A stretch of 64,000 nt of DNA from Bog-756 sp963833585 (GTDB lineage: Bacteria; Actinomycetota; Acidimicrobiia; Acidimicrobiales; RAAP-2), in assembly GCA_963833585.1 (NCBI GenBank), contig CAWHYF010000004.1, forward strand, positions 1 to 64,000, in the 5' to 3' direction. The position numbers were made by a program, and so were the translations under genes. Shown here piece by piece: positions 30,841 through 40,212 of the stretch. The notes beneath the pieces were generated by a model. It had not been told where the DNA came from. It did not search any database and saw only the letters and a program-made list of their open reading frames with translations. How positions within the stretch are numbered: position 1 is the first letter of the stretch; each line of letters opens with the position of its first letter.

Positions 30841-32073
30841 CTACCGGTCCGAGAGGGTGCGCTCCACTTGCTGGGGGAGCTCCTCCGCACGTTCGGCGCT
30901 GAGCGAACCGGCCGTTACCAGGTCACTGGCCGTGCTGCGCCATTCGACGGTAGGCAGGATGGCAGCCTGGTCGGCGTTGGCCTTGTATTTGTCGGCGACG
31001 GCCAGGATGGACTGGATGACCGACGAGGTCAGCAGGTGGGGCACGAGACCCAGGTCGAGCAGCTTGGTGTGGGCGGCGCGGTAGTAGTGCTCTTCCTTCT
31101 CCACTCTGGGATCGGCGGTGTGCTCGATGACCGCATTGCCAGCGAACTCGGAAGCCACCAGCTCCGCCATCTCCAACACCGAGAAGGACTCCGTGAATTG
31201 GTTGAAGACCCGGAACTCCCCGCGGTCGGCTGGGTGCTCGAGCGCGAGCTCGACGCAGGCCAGGGTGTCGAGGATGTTGAGCATTCCCCTGGTCTGGCCA
31301 CCCGATCCGTACACGGTGAGCGGATGACCGGTGACCGCCTGAACACAGAACCGGTTCAGTACCGTTCCGAACACGCCGTCGTAGTCGAACCGGGTAGCCA
31401 GGTCGGGATGGAGCGCGGTCTCCTCCGTCTCATGGCCGTAGACGATCCCCTGGTTGAGGTCGGTGGCCCTGATCCCCCAGATCCGGCAGGCGAACATGAT
31501 GTTCGCGCTGTCGTGGACCTTGGACAGGTGATAGAAGGACCCCGGCTGTTTCGGGTAGGGAAGCAGGTCGGTCCGGCCGCGATGTGTTATCTCGATGAAT
31601 CCCTCTTCGATGTCGATGTTGGGGGTCCCGTACTCCCCCATCGTCCCCAACTTCACCAGATGGATGTCACGGTTCTGCTCCGCGATGGCATACAGCAGGT
31701 TGAGCGTACCGGCCACGTTGTTGACCTGGGTATATACGGCATGGTGACGGTCGATCATCGAATAGGGAGCCGACCGTTGCTCAGCAAAGTGCACCACGGC
31801 ATCGGGTCCGAAGGCCGCCAGGGTCTGACTGACGAATGCCGGATCGGTCAGATCGCCGACGAACAGGTCCATGGAGTTGTCGGAGATCTCCTGCCAACAC
31901 CGCACGCGCCGCTGCAAGCTGGCGATGGGGACGAGGGTGTCGACACCCATTTCGAAGTCGTATCCCCGTCGGGCGAAATTGTCGACGATACCGACATGGT
32001 GACCCTTTCGGGACAGGTAGAGAGCCGTGGGCCAACCCAGATAGCCGTCACCACCGAGCACCAGAATGTTCAC
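30841..32073 (-). CDS. sqdB: UDP-sulfoquinovose synthase
   Basis: It makes UDP-sulfoquinovose from UDP-glucose and sulfite, the head-group donor for sulfolipid or for sulfoquinovosyl glycans. The 410-residue short-chain-dehydrogenase-like protein follows the SQD1/SqdB pattern throughout: NAD loop LGGDGYLGWPTALYLSRKG from residue 6, FAEQRSAPYSMIDRHHAVYT, LVKLGTMGEYGTPNIDIEEG (Thr near 143), the catalytic YHLSKVH (Tyr near 180, Lys near 184), LNQGIVYGHETEE and FRVFNQFTESFSV. GTG 32073 has GAGGGAG upstream. No sulfolipid synthase (sqdX/SQD2) is adjacent. The G+C content of its first half looks lower than in the neighbours, suggesting later acquisition. Confidence 0.9.
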   Translation of the reverse strand: MNILVLGGDGYLGWPTALYLSRKGHHVGIVDNFARRGYDFEMGVDTLVPIASLQRRVRCWQEISDNSMDLFVGDLTDPAFVSQTLAAFGPDAVVHFAEQRSAPYSMIDRHHAVYTQVNNVAGTLNLLYAIAEQNRDIHLVKLGTMGEYGTPNIDIEEGFIEITHRGRTDLLPYPKQPGSFYHLSKVHDSANIMFACRIWGIRATDLNQGIVYGHETEETALHPDLATRFDYDGVFGTVLNRFCVQAVTGHPLTVYGSGGQTRGMLNILDTLACVELALEHPADRGEFRVFNQFTESFSVLEMAELVASEFAGNAVIEHTADPRVEKEEHYYRAAHTKLLDLGLVPHLLTSSVIQSILAVADKYKANADQAAILPTVEWRSTASDLVTAGSLSAERAEELPQQVERTLSDR

Positions 32074-32423
32074 GTCTTGTCTCCCTCTCGCTCCAACATG
32101 ACCGTCTCGTCCCCCCCTCGATCCCTCCGAGTCGGACGTGGACTGCACTACTTTTACCATCAGTCACCTTGGAATGTCCTGAGAACTGCAACGAGATCGT
32201 CATAATTGACGACCTGGTTCGGGACGAAGTTCCCGGCGGCCGGCGGCGCCACCGGCGCGGCGGCGCCAGCTGATCTACCTACCCCGACCGAAGCGATTGC
32301 TCGTCAGTCGCTCAACGAGCACGCCTCATAGCGCTTCGGAGCGGGCGGGGGCCGGGCCACGTGGCACCGGAAACAACCCGCGGACGGGGACGACGCTGTC
32401 GAACGGAACTCCGGTGGCTGGGT
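32074..32423. other. Gap upstream of the sulfoquinovose synthase
   Basis: This 350-base stretch holds no supported gene. About 32140-32215 is clearly richer in A+T than its surroundings (for example TAATTGACGACC and CTACTTTTACCATC), so the sqdB promoter probably lies there, but no pair of boxes is convincing. The segment next to rmuC is G+C-rich without visible structure. Confidence 0.4.
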
Positions 32424-33896
32424 CTAGGCGTCGTCGGCGGCCGGATGGGGCCCGGCGAGGAAACCGGGAGCATCGTCCGAGGGTCCGACCCCCGGAAGCA
32501 GCGACAGCCCAACCGCCGGTGGCCCCAGCTCCGCCGACTGCAGGACCCGGGTCGTGGTCTCCACGGTGGCCGGATGGGCCAGCTCCTTCTCCCCTGCTCC
32601 GACCACCCCCATGTCTACGAACCGGCGGGCCGTGACGAGCACCCGGCTCTCGAGGGAGCCCACCGCCTTGTTGTAGGCGGTCACGGCGGACTGCAGGCCC
32701 TTGCCCACGCCGGAGAAGTGCTCCCCCAGCAAGGCCAGACGCTCGTAGAGCTGGGCGCCGAGGAGTTGGACCTCCCGTGCGTTCTCGGCCAGGGCTTCCT
32801 GTTGCCACCCGTAGGCCACCGCCCGCAGTAGGGCGATCAACGATGTGGGCGTGGCCAGGAGCACGTGGTTGGCCACGGCATGTTCCATGAGGCCCGGTTC
32901 GTGCTCGAGGGCCACCGTGAGCAGCGGATCCCCGGGGATGAAGGCCACCACGAACTCCGGGGAAGGTTCGACTCGCTTCCAGTACTCCTTCTTGGCCAGC
33001 GCGTCGACGTGCGCCTTCATCTGACGGCCGTGGCTAGCCAGATGTGTCCGGCGCGTCGTCTCATCGTCCGCCTCGTTGGCGTCGAGGAACGCCTGCATCG
33101 GCACCTTGGCGTCGACGACCACGTTCTTCCCGCCCGGCAGCCGCACGACCATGTCGGGTCGCATCCTGCCGCCATCCGCGTCCGAGGTGACCTGCTCGTC
33201 GAAGTCGCAGTGTTCGAGCATGCCGGCCATCTCCACCACCCGCCGGAGCTGAAGCTCCCCCCAGCGACCGCGAGTCTGCGGCGAGCGGAGCGCCGTCACC
33301 AGGTTGCGGGTCTCCTTCTGGAGTTGGTCGTGCGAGACGGAGAGGGTCTTCATCTGCTCGGTCAGGGTCGTGTAGGCCCGCTGCCGCTCGACCTCGAGAC
33401 GCTGCATCCCGAGCTCGTACTTCCCGAGCTGTTCGCCGAGGGGCTTGAGCAGCTGCTCGATGGCCTCCTGCCGCTTCGCCAGCTCCCCGTCGGCAGCCTG
33501 GCGGGTCTCGTTGAGCTTGGTGTCGGCGAGTTGGAGGAACTGCTCGTTGTTCTGCTGCAGGGCCAGAGTGGAGAGACGGGCGAACTCCCCGGTCAACTGA
33601 CGGCGGGTGTCCTCGAAGGCTTCGGTGCGCTGGACGCTGGCCTGCCGCTCGTGGTCGAGCTCCGTGGTCAGCCGGGCCCGGTCGGCCTCCAGCGCGGTGG
33701 CCCGTCGGTTGTCCTCGACCAGCTGGGCGCGGATCCCCTGTAGCTCGGTGGCGAGCGACTGATTCTGGTGGACCGCGTCGGAGAGGCGGGCCTCGGCCGT
33801 CCTCGCCGCGGAGGCCTGACTGGAGCGGAGCAGCAAGCCCGCCACCACCCCAAGGGCGGCACCGGTGACAAGTCCGATAATGAGTCCGGTGATCAT
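32424..33896 (-). CDS. rmuC: DNA recombination protein RmuC
   Basis: RmuC limits DNA inversion and rearrangement; it is a nuclease-fold protein of unclear activity. The 490-residue protein starts with a membrane anchor (ITGLIIGLVTGAALGVVAGL). A long coiled coil of about residues 30-190 follows, then the RmuC domain with SPQTRGRWGELQLRRVVEMA, RPDMVVRLPGGKNVVVDAKV and FIPGDPLLTVALEHEPGL, LLATPTSLIALLRAVAYGWQ. ATG 33896 has an excellent GAGGAGGTT box. It is divergent from the NADH dehydrogenase. Confidence 0.94.
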   Translation of the reverse strand: MITGLIIGLVTGAALGVVAGLLLRSSQASAARTAEARLSDAVHQNQSLATELQGIRAQLVEDNRRATALEADRARLTTELDHERQASVQRTEAFEDTRRQLTGEFARLSTLALQQNNEQFLQLADTKLNETRQAADGELAKRQEAIEQLLKPLGEQLGKYELGMQRLEVERQRAYTTLTEQMKTLSVSHDQLQKETRNLVTALRSPQTRGRWGELQLRRVVEMAGMLEHCDFDEQVTSDADGGRMRPDMVVRLPGGKNVVVDAKVPMQAFLDANEADDETTRRTHLASHGRQMKAHVDALAKKEYWKRVEPSPEFVVAFIPGDPLLTVALEHEPGLMEHAVANHVLLATPTSLIALLRAVAYGWQQEALAENAREVQLLGAQLYERLALLGEHFSGVGKGLQSAVTAYNKAVGSLESRVLVTARRFVDMGVVGAGEKELAHPATVETTTRVLQSAELGPPAVGLSLLPGVGPSDDAPGFLAGPHPAADDA

Positions 33897-34105
33897 GACG
33901 AACCTCCTCGGGACCGGGACGGACCCTCAAATCCAGAGTACCGAGGGGGTGTATCAGGGCCGGGGACGCTCGGTATCGACGGGGTGACCCTGAGCTCAGG
34001 GGTCGGGTCGGGCTGGGGTCGGGCAACGGTGGGCGCCGATCGCGATCCGCGGCAGGGCACGATCCGGCCCTCGGACGGCTGGACCAGCTGTGTCAACATG
34101 GGGCG

Positions 34106-35464
34106 GTGCATCGTGTGGTCATCGTCGGGGCTGGGTTCGGGGGCCTCTCGGCGGCTCGGGAGCTGGTCGGTGAGCCGGTCGAGGTGACGATCGTCGACCA
34201 GCGGAACTTCCACACCTTCCAACCGCTCCTCTACGAGGTGGCCACCGCCGGGCTCGAGGCCGGGGACGTCGCCTACCCGGTCAGGGCCATCTTCGGTCGC
34301 AGTCGGAACGTCTCCTTTCGATTCGGCCGGGTGAGCGGGATCGACTGGGAGCGGCGACAGGTCGTCCTGGAGGAGGGCGGCCCGTTGCCGTTCGACTCGG
34401 TCATCATGGCCAGCGGAGCCACCGCCCGGTTCTTCGACATCCCCGGGGCGGCCGAGTACACCTTCCCCCTCTACACCCTCAACGACGCCCGGACCTTGAG
34501 GGACCATGTCCTGCGTCGTCTGGAGGACTTCGACACCGACCCAACTGGGGACGTCGACGGGCTGCTGACCTTCGTGGTGGTCGGTGGCGGGCCCACCGGG
34601 GTGGAGGTGGCGGGAGCCCTGGCCGAGCTGCTCGACGTGGCCGTCCGCCATGACGGGTTCAGGTTCGACCGGTCGGCGGGTCGGATCATCCTGGTCGATG
34701 GCCTGACACGGCTGTTGACGCCGTTCAAGGCCTCGGCCGCGGCGTATGCCGCCCGGACGCTCGAAGGCCGCGGTGTGGAGCTCGAGCTCGGACACATGGT
34801 GCGATCGGTAAGCGGTACGTGTGTCGAGCTGGATGACGGCTCCCAGATCCCCACGCGCACCGTGGTGTGGGCGGGCGGCGTCTCGGTAGAGGGCACCGTG
34901 GCCGCCACACTGGGGCAGGAGACCGGGCCGAACGGACGCCTGGTGGTGCACGCTGATCTCTCTCTGCCCGGGCGACCCGACGCCTACGCCATCGGGGATG
35001 CGGCGGCCGTGCCCTGGGGACCGGGCTCCCCGCATCCCGACCAGATCTGTCCCCAACTCGCCCAGGTGGCCATCCAGTCGGGAAGACACGCCGCCCGACA
35101 GATCGTCAACCGGGTGTGCGATCGCACCACCCAGCCGTTCCGGTATCGCGACAAGGGCATCATGGCCACCATCGGACGACGGGCCGCCATCACCGAGTTC
35201 CCGAGGGGGCTGGTGGTCCGGGGGACCCTGGGTTGGCTCGCCTGGTTGGGCCTCCACATCCTCTATCTCATCGGGTTCCGCAACAAGATCGTGGTGTTGA
35301 TCAACTGGTCATGGCGCTACCTGTCCTGGGGATCGGGTCCACGGGTGATCGTCGGCGACATGCTGGGGCAGAGCGAAAGCCACGGCGTTTCCTCCCCGGC
35401 CCCCGGCCCCGGCGAGGGGTCCGGTGAAGGGTCTCCCGACGAACGCAGGGGAGCGAGTCGGTAA
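34106..35464 (+). CDS. ndh: Type II NADH dehydrogenase
   Basis: NDH-2 is a single-subunit, non-pumping NADH:quinone oxidoreductase on the inner face of the membrane. The 452-residue protein has the FAD loop VVIVGAGFGGLSAARELV at the N-terminus, FHTFQPLLYEVATAGLEAGD, the NADH loop FVVVGGGPTGVEVAGALAEL near residue 155, YAIGDAAAVPWG and the quinone-site PQLAQVAIQSGRHAARQI. A hydrophobic C-terminal stretch LGWLAWLGLHILYLIGFRNK should tether it to the membrane, followed by a Pro/Gly-rich tail. GTG 34106 starts MHRVVIVG directly at the FAD fold. phoU follows after 20 bases. Confidence 0.93.
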   Translation: MHRVVIVGAGFGGLSAARELVGEPVEVTIVDQRNFHTFQPLLYEVATAGLEAGDVAYPVRAIFGRSRNVSFRFGRVSGIDWERRQVVLEEGGPLPFDSVIMASGATARFFDIPGAAEYTFPLYTLNDARTLRDHVLRRLEDFDTDPTGDVDGLLTFVVVGGGPTGVEVAGALAELLDVAVRHDGFRFDRSAGRIILVDGLTRLLTPFKASAAAYAARTLEGRGVELELGHMVRSVSGTCVELDDGSQIPTRTVVWAGGVSVEGTVAATLGQETGPNGRLVVHADLSLPGRPDAYAIGDAAAVPWGPGSPHPDQICPQLAQVAIQSGRHAARQIVNRVCDRTTQPFRYRDKGIMATIGRRAAITEFPRGLVVRGTLGWLAWLGLHILYLIGFRNKIVVLINWSWRYLSWGSGPRVIVGDMLGQSESHGVSSPAPGPGEGSGEGSPDERRGASR

Positions 35465-35484
35465 CGGCGGCGGCGGCGGTTACG

Positions 35485-36123
35485 GTGGCGGCAGTGGAAG
35501 ACGCCCTGGAACAGATCGACCGGAAGGTCCTCCAACTGTTTGCGCTGGTGGGCGAGTCGGTGTCCGGTGCCACCGATGCTCTGCTCTCCGGTGATCGAGA
35601 GGCAGCGAAAGCCCTGGCCGACCGGGACGAGGTGGTCGACACCCTCTACCACGACATCGAACAATTGACCCTCGAGCAGTTGACGGTGGCCGGCATCACC
35701 TCGCCCGAGGACCTCCGGTTCCTGGTGACCGTGATCCGGATGCTGCCCGATCTGGAGCGGAACGGGGATCTGGCCGAACATGTGGCGCGCCGGGCGGCTC
35801 GGGGCCTGGGGACCGAGCTGTCGGCACGAAGCCGGGGCCTCGTGGAGCGGATGGGCGAGGTGGCCATCCACATGTGGCGGGTAACCACCGACGCCTACGC
35901 CGAACGGCTCCCCATGGGCGTCTCCCTGGTCGACACCCTGGACGACGAGATGGACGATCTTCATGTCAGCCTCACCGTGGAGGTCGTGGCCGGGACGATG
36001 CCACTCCCGGTTGCCGTGGAGCTGGCCATGGTGGCCCGCTTCTACGAGCGATTCGGAGACCATGCCGTCAATTTGGCCAAGCGGGTGTCGGTCCTGGTCC
36101 CATCGACCGGCCAGGGCAGCTGA
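35485..36123 (+). CDS. phoU: PhoU-like phosphate regulatory protein
   Basis: PhoU proteins are helical adaptors that tie phosphate transport to two-component signalling. The 212-residue protein has two PhoU three-helix repeats: residues 1-100 with DREAAKALADRDEVVDTLYH and RNGDLAEHVARRA, and 115-205 with VDTLDDEMDDLHVSLTVEVV and FYERFGDHAVNLAKRVSVLV. The metal-binding pattern E/DxxxD is present in both. The GTG at 35485 or 35494 could be the start. No pst or pho genes are adjacent, and it seems cotranscribed with ndh. Confidence 0.88.
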   Translation: MAAVEDALEQIDRKVLQLFALVGESVSGATDALLSGDREAAKALADRDEVVDTLYHDIEQLTLEQLTVAGITSPEDLRFLVTVIRMLPDLERNGDLAEHVARRAARGLGTELSARSRGLVERMGEVAIHMWRVTTDAYAERLPMGVSLVDTLDDEMDDLHVSLTVEVVAGTMPLPVAVELAMVARFYERFGDHAVNLAKRVSVLVPSTGQGS

Positions 36124-36164
36124 AGGGGATCTCGGACGCTCCATTCGCACCCGGGGGGACCCCG

Positions 36165-36250
36165 TCAGGCAAGGAGCCGTCAGGCAAGCCGCCGGTCAGC
36201 CCAGGAGCCGGTCAGCCAAGCAGGCGGTCAGGCAAGCAGCCGGTCGGCCG
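36165..36250. repeat. Degenerate short tandem repeats
   Basis: Variants of GGTCAGGCAAGCAGCC recur about six times between phoU and asd (for example GTCAGGCAAGGAGCC, GTCAGGCAAGCCGCC, GGTCAGCCAAGCAGG and GGTCAGGCAAGCAGCC). Copies differ by a few bases. The gap 36124-36251 has no gene. The repeats may contribute to transcription stop between the convergent genes or may be slippage products. Confidence 0.6.
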
Positions 36251-36251
36251 G

Positions 36252-37283
36252 TCAGCTCAGAACGCCCATGGCGACCAGGGTTTCGGCAATCTGGACGGCG
36301 TTGAGGGCGGCCCCCTTACGGAGGTTGTCACCGCTGACGAAGAACGCCAACTGGTGACCGGAGGAGTCGGCGGCCCGCAGCCGTCCGACGAGGGCGGGGT
36401 CCCGCCCTGCGGCATGAAGTGGCGTCGGCACCTCCGACAGTTCCACGCCGGGCGCCCGGGCCAGCAACTCCGCGGCCAGTGCGGGGGTCATGGGTCGCTC
36501 GAACCGGGCCACGATGGACAGGGAATGGCCGGTGAACACCGGCACCCGGACGCAGGTGCAGACCACCTCGAGTTCGGGGATGTCCAGGATCTTGCGGCTC
36601 TCGTCCCGGAACTTCTGCTCCTCGGTGGTGTCGCCCGAACCGTCGGTACCCGGCGATCCGGCCATGGGCACCACGTTGTGAGCGATGACGTCGGGGAAGG
36701 TGACCGGCTCGGGGAAGTCCACGGAGGACCCGTCGAAAGTCAACGCCGCGGCCCGGTCGACCGTCTTGATCAGCTGGGCCTCCAACTCGGCCACGCCGGC
36801 CAGGCCGGCGCCGGATACGGCCTGATAGGTGGAGACCACCAGACGCTCGAGGCCGGCATCGTCGTGCAGCGGCTTGAGCACCGGCATGCCCACCATCGTC
36901 GTGCAGTTGGGATTGGCCACGATGCCCTTCCGGATCGAGCTCAACGCGGCGGCATTGACCTCGGGCACCACCAGTGGCACCTCGGGGTCCATCCGCCAAG
37001 CCGAGGAGTTGTCGACCACGACGGCCCCGGCCTCGGTGAATCGGGGGGCCAGGACCCGAGAGGCCGCTCCCCCGATGGAGAACAAGGCCAGGTCCAGTCC
37101 GGAGAGATCCGCCGTGGCGGCGTCCTCCACCTCCACGTCGGCGCCTCGGAACGCGAGGACCCGGCCGACCGAGCGCGGCGAGGCCAGGAGCCGCAGCTCC
37201 TCGACCGGTAACGCCCGTTCCTCGAGGATCGCCCGCATGACCGACCCCACCTGTCCGGTCGCGCCCACCACAGCCACTCGCAT
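36252..37283 (-). CDS. asd: Aspartate-semialdehyde dehydrogenase
   Basis: It reduces aspartyl phosphate to the semialdehyde, the second step to Lys, Thr, Met and diaminopimelate. The 343-residue protein has the NADP loop VAVVGATGQVGSVMRAIL, VVDNSSAWRMDPEVPLVVPE, the catalytic Cys in GIVANPNCTTMVGMPVLKPL (near 127), TYQAVSGAGLAG and VPVFTGHSLSIVARFERPM with the active-site His. ATG 37283 begins MRVAVVG. It lies 128 bases downstream of lysC, the usual pairing. Confidence 0.97.
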   Translation of the reverse strand: MRVAVVGATGQVGSVMRAILEERALPVEELRLLASPRSVGRVLAFRGADVEVEDAATADLSGLDLALFSIGGAASRVLAPRFTEAGAVVVDNSSAWRMDPEVPLVVPEVNAAALSSIRKGIVANPNCTTMVGMPVLKPLHDDAGLERLVVSTYQAVSGAGLAGVAELEAQLIKTVDRAAALTFDGSSVDFPEPVTFPDVIAHNVVPMAGSPGTDGSGDTTEEQKFRDESRKILDIPELEVVCTCVRVPVFTGHSLSIVARFERPMTPALAAELLARAPGVELSEVPTPLHAAGRDPALVGRLRAADSSGHQLAFFVSGDNLRKGAALNAVQIAETLVAMGVLS

Positions 37284-37411
37284 CGGCCCATTCTACGGGA
37301 GCGGGCGCACCCGACCCGACCGGCCCGTCGGGCCGGGGCCGGCCGTCCCGCTCCAGCCGTGTGGGAGACCACTCGACGTCTCCTCTCGACCTCGGAGGCC
37401 CGGGTCCGACC

Positions 37412-38623
37412 TCAGCCCAGATCGAAGGCGGCGTGGAGGGCGCGCACGGCCTCCTCGGCCGCTTGGGCCCGCACCATGCAGGAGATCCGGATGGATGACG
37501 TGGAGATCATCTCGATGTTGATCCCCGCCGCGGCCAAGGTCTCGAAAGTGAGGGCGGTGACCCCCGGGTGGGTCTTCATCCCCGCTCCGACCAGCGAGAC
37601 CCGGGCCACATCGTCGTCGCTGGTCACGCCGGAGGCACCCAGCACCGGCACCAGTTGCTCGCACACCTCGGTACTCACCGCCAGGTCGTACCCCGGAACG
37701 GTGAAGGAGATGTCGGTGGCCCCGTGGAGGGACGTGTTCTGCACGATCATGTCCACGTTCACATGGCGGTCGGCCAGGCCCCGGAACAGCTGGGCAGCCA
37801 GGCCCGGGCGGTCCGGCACTCCGATCACCGTCACCTTGGCCTCGGTCACATCGTGAGTCACCGCTGTGACGATTGCGTCCTCCATGCTTCTATCCTCCTC
37901 GTCGACCCACGTGCCTGGTTCCCAGGTGAAACTGGACCGCACGTGGAGGGACACCCCGTGGTTCCGAGCGAACTCGACCGACCGGAGCATGAGCACCCGG
38001 CCCCCGGTGGCGGCCATCTCCAACATCTCCTCGTAGCTGATCCGGGCGAGCTTGCGGGCCTCGGGCACGATGCGGGGATCGGCGCTGAACACCCCGGACA
38101 CGTCGGTGTAGATCTCGCAGGCGTCCGCCTCGAGCACGGCAGCCAGCGCCACCGCCGTGGTGTCGGAGCCGCCTCGACCCAGGGTGGTCACGTCCCGTTC
38201 GACCGACATCCCCTGGAAGCCGGCGACCACCGGGACACCGCCCCCGTCCAGCGTGGCCCGCAGGCGATCGGCTTTGATCTCGACGATCTTGGCCCGGGTG
38301 TGGACCGCGTCGGTGATGATCCCGGCCTGGCTGCCGGTGTACGAGGTGGCCTCGACCCCGAGCTCGGCCAGAGCCATGCACAGCAGGGACATGGAAATGC
38401 GCTCGCCGGCGCTGAGCAGCATGTCCACCTCCCGGGTGGGCTGCACCGTACTGACGTCGTTGGCCAGCCGGACCAGGTCATCGGTGGTCTTGCCCATGGC
38501 GCTGACCACCACCAGCACGTCGTCGCCGGCCCGCCGGGTGCGCGCCACGTGATCGGCCACGGCTCGGATCCGCTCCGCGTCGGCAACCGAGGTCCCGCCG
38601 AACTTCTGCACCACCAGAGACAT
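37412..38623 (-). CDS. lysC: Aspartate kinase
   Basis: It phosphorylates aspartate to start the aspartate-family pathway. The 403-residue protein has the kinase domain (LVVQKFGGTSVADAERIRAV at the start, TLGRGGSDTTAVALAAVLEA and CEIYTDVSGVFSADPRIV) followed by two ACT domains from about residue 260 (VTVIGVPDRPGLAAQLFRGL and VSLVGAGMKTHPGVTALTFE), where Lys or Thr normally feeds back. ATG 38623 (MSLVV) is preferred over an upstream TTG. As in other actinobacteria, an internal start could make a separate regulatory subunit; this was not tested. Confidence 0.96.
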   Translation of the reverse strand: MSLVVQKFGGTSVADAERIRAVADHVARTRRAGDDVLVVVSAMGKTTDDLVRLANDVSTVQPTREVDMLLSAGERISMSLLCMALAELGVEATSYTGSQAGIITDAVHTRAKIVEIKADRLRATLDGGGVPVVAGFQGMSVERDVTTLGRGGSDTTAVALAAVLEADACEIYTDVSGVFSADPRIVPEARKLARISYEEMLEMAATGGRVLMLRSVEFARNHGVSLHVRSSFTWEPGTWVDEEDRSMEDAIVTAVTHDVTEAKVTVIGVPDRPGLAAQLFRGLADRHVNVDMIVQNTSLHGATDISFTVPGYDLAVSTEVCEQLVPVLGASGVTSDDDVARVSLVGAGMKTHPGVTALTFETLAAAGINIEMISTSSIRISCMVRAQAAEEAVRALHAAFDLG

Positions 38624-38718
38624 GGTGACCAAGGCTACAGGGACCGCTTCGGGCCACGGGTCGGGACCCCGGCAGCCGACACCGGTGGGCCGGGTGGGAC
38701 CGACTACCCTGAACCCCC

Positions 38719-39543
38719 GTGCCCACCGAGAAACGACAGCGTCAGAAGGCCGGCCGGCAGGCCCGGCTCGAGGCCGAGCAGAAGACCGCCAAGCGGAAGC
38801 AGAACACCCGCAGGATCATCACCGTGGTGATCGTGGCCGCGGTCGTCGTCGGCATCTCGTTCCTGATCTTCAAACCGGGGAACAAGTCGACCGCCGCCAC
38901 ATCGACCACCAAGCCGGTGGCCTCCACCACCACCAAGCCGGCACCGACCGGCGGCTCGGGCAACACCTCCCCGAGCGCCATCACCACCTCGGCGGACTGC
39001 CCGGCCAGCTTCAGCGCCACCCTCAACAAGCCGAGCTACCCCTCGTACCCCCCGATGACGATCGACACCTCCAAGACCTACACTGCGGTGGTCACCACCG
39101 ACATCGGACCGTTCACCCTCCGGCTCGACCCCGCCGATGCACCGAAGGCCGTCAACAGTTTCGTGTTCCTGGCCAAGCAGCATTTCTTTGACTGCATCGT
39201 CTTCCACCGGGTCATCCCGGGCTTCGTGGACCAGACCGGCGACCCCACCGGGAGCGGGTCGGGCGGCCCCGGCTACCAGTTCGCCGACGAGCTGCCCAAG
39301 ACGGCCACACCCCAGTACCCGCTGGGATCGGTGGCCATGGCCAACTCCGGCCCCAACACCAACGGCAGCCAGTTCTTCATCGTGGCCGGCAGCCAGGGGG
39401 AGAGCCTGGCGCCCAAGTACACCCTGTTCGGCAACGTCGTCTCCGGCATGGACGTGGTCAACAAGATCAATGCGGCCGGCGCCAACAGCGGCACCCCGAC
39501 CACGCTGCATCGCATGGTGTCCGTCGACGTCACCGAGTCCTAG
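38719..39543 (+). CDS. Membrane-anchored cyclophilin-type peptidyl-prolyl isomerase
   Basis: The 274-residue protein has a highly charged cytoplasmic N-terminus (KRQRQKAGRQARLEAEQKTA), one membrane span RIITVVIVAAVVVGISFLIF, a Thr/Ser/Pro linker and an external cyclophilin domain with FVFLAKQHFFDCIVFHRVIP, GPGYQFADEL and MANSGPNTNGSQFFIV. It should isomerise prolyl bonds in proteins outside the membrane. The catalytic Arg (FHRVIPGF) and Phe-Phe are present. GTG 38719 is the start. It is divergent from lysC and precedes a soluble paralogue. Confidence 0.92.
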   Translation: MPTEKRQRQKAGRQARLEAEQKTAKRKQNTRRIITVVIVAAVVVGISFLIFKPGNKSTAATSTTKPVASTTTKPAPTGGSGNTSPSAITTSADCPASFSATLNKPSYPSYPPMTIDTSKTYTAVVTTDIGPFTLRLDPADAPKAVNSFVFLAKQHFFDCIVFHRVIPGFVDQTGDPTGSGSGGPGYQFADELPKTATPQYPLGSVAMANSGPNTNGSQFFIVAGSQGESLAPKYTLFGNVVSGMDVVNKINAAGANSGTPTTLHRMVSVDVTES

Positions 39544-39636
39544 ATGATTCCTCCCGGCGGCACTTCGCCCTGGGCCCCACCCGGTCGACGTCGCCACGCA
39601 TTCATCCACCCAACCCAACCCTGAGGAGAAGGCACC

Positions 39637-40191
39637 ATGGCCCCAGAGATTCCAGCCGTCGACGGATCGAGCCCGAAGACCCAACGCTTCGACGGGCCCC
39701 CTCCGATGGTCATCGATCCGGCCAAGCGGTACTCGGCCGAGGTGGCGACCTCCAAGGGGACCATGACCGTCGCCCTCGACCCCATCGCCGCTCCGGCCAC
39801 GGTGAACAACTTCGTGTTCCTGTCCCGGTGGCACTACTACGACGGCATCGTCTTCCACCGGATTATTCCGGGCTTCATGCTCCAGGGCGGAGACCCGGAG
39901 GGTTCTGGTCGCGGCGGTCCCGGCTACCGCTTTGCGGACGAACTACCGGCGCCCGGTCGCTACGAAATCGGCTCGTTGGCCATGGCCAACGCCGGCCCCA
40001 ACACCAACGGCAGCCAGTTCTTCATCGTGAGCGGGCCCGACGGAACCTCCCTGCCGCCCAGCTACTCACTGTTCGGCAAGGTGATCAATGGTCTCGACGT
40101 GGTCAAGGCCATCGAGGCCGTGGGCAGCCGTTCCGGAGCCCCTTCCGAAGAGGTGGTCATCGAATCGGTCACCATTACCGAGGCCGAGTAG
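39637..40191 (+). CDS. Cytoplasmic cyclophilin-type peptidyl-prolyl isomerase
   Basis: A 184-residue, single-domain cyclophilin with no signal sequence: SKGTMTVALDPIAAPATVNN, FHRIIPGFMLQGGDPEGSGR, MANAGPNTNGSQFFIVSG and YSLFGKVINGLDVVKAIEAV. The catalytic Arg and the NGSQFF motif are intact. The segment shared with the upstream gene is close enough to suggest a tandem duplication followed by gain or loss of the membrane anchor. ATG 39637 has a GAGGAGAAGG box. The gap to the first cyclophilin is 93 bases. Confidence 0.94.
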   Translation: MAPEIPAVDGSSPKTQRFDGPPPMVIDPAKRYSAEVATSKGTMTVALDPIAAPATVNNFVFLSRWHYYDGIVFHRIIPGFMLQGGDPEGSGRGGPGYRFADELPAPGRYEIGSLAMANAGPNTNGSQFFIVSGPDGTSLPPSYSLFGKVINGLDVVKAIEAVGSRSGAPSEEVVIESVTITEAE

Positions 40192-40212
40192 CACCACCGG
40201 TTCTCGCCCGAA

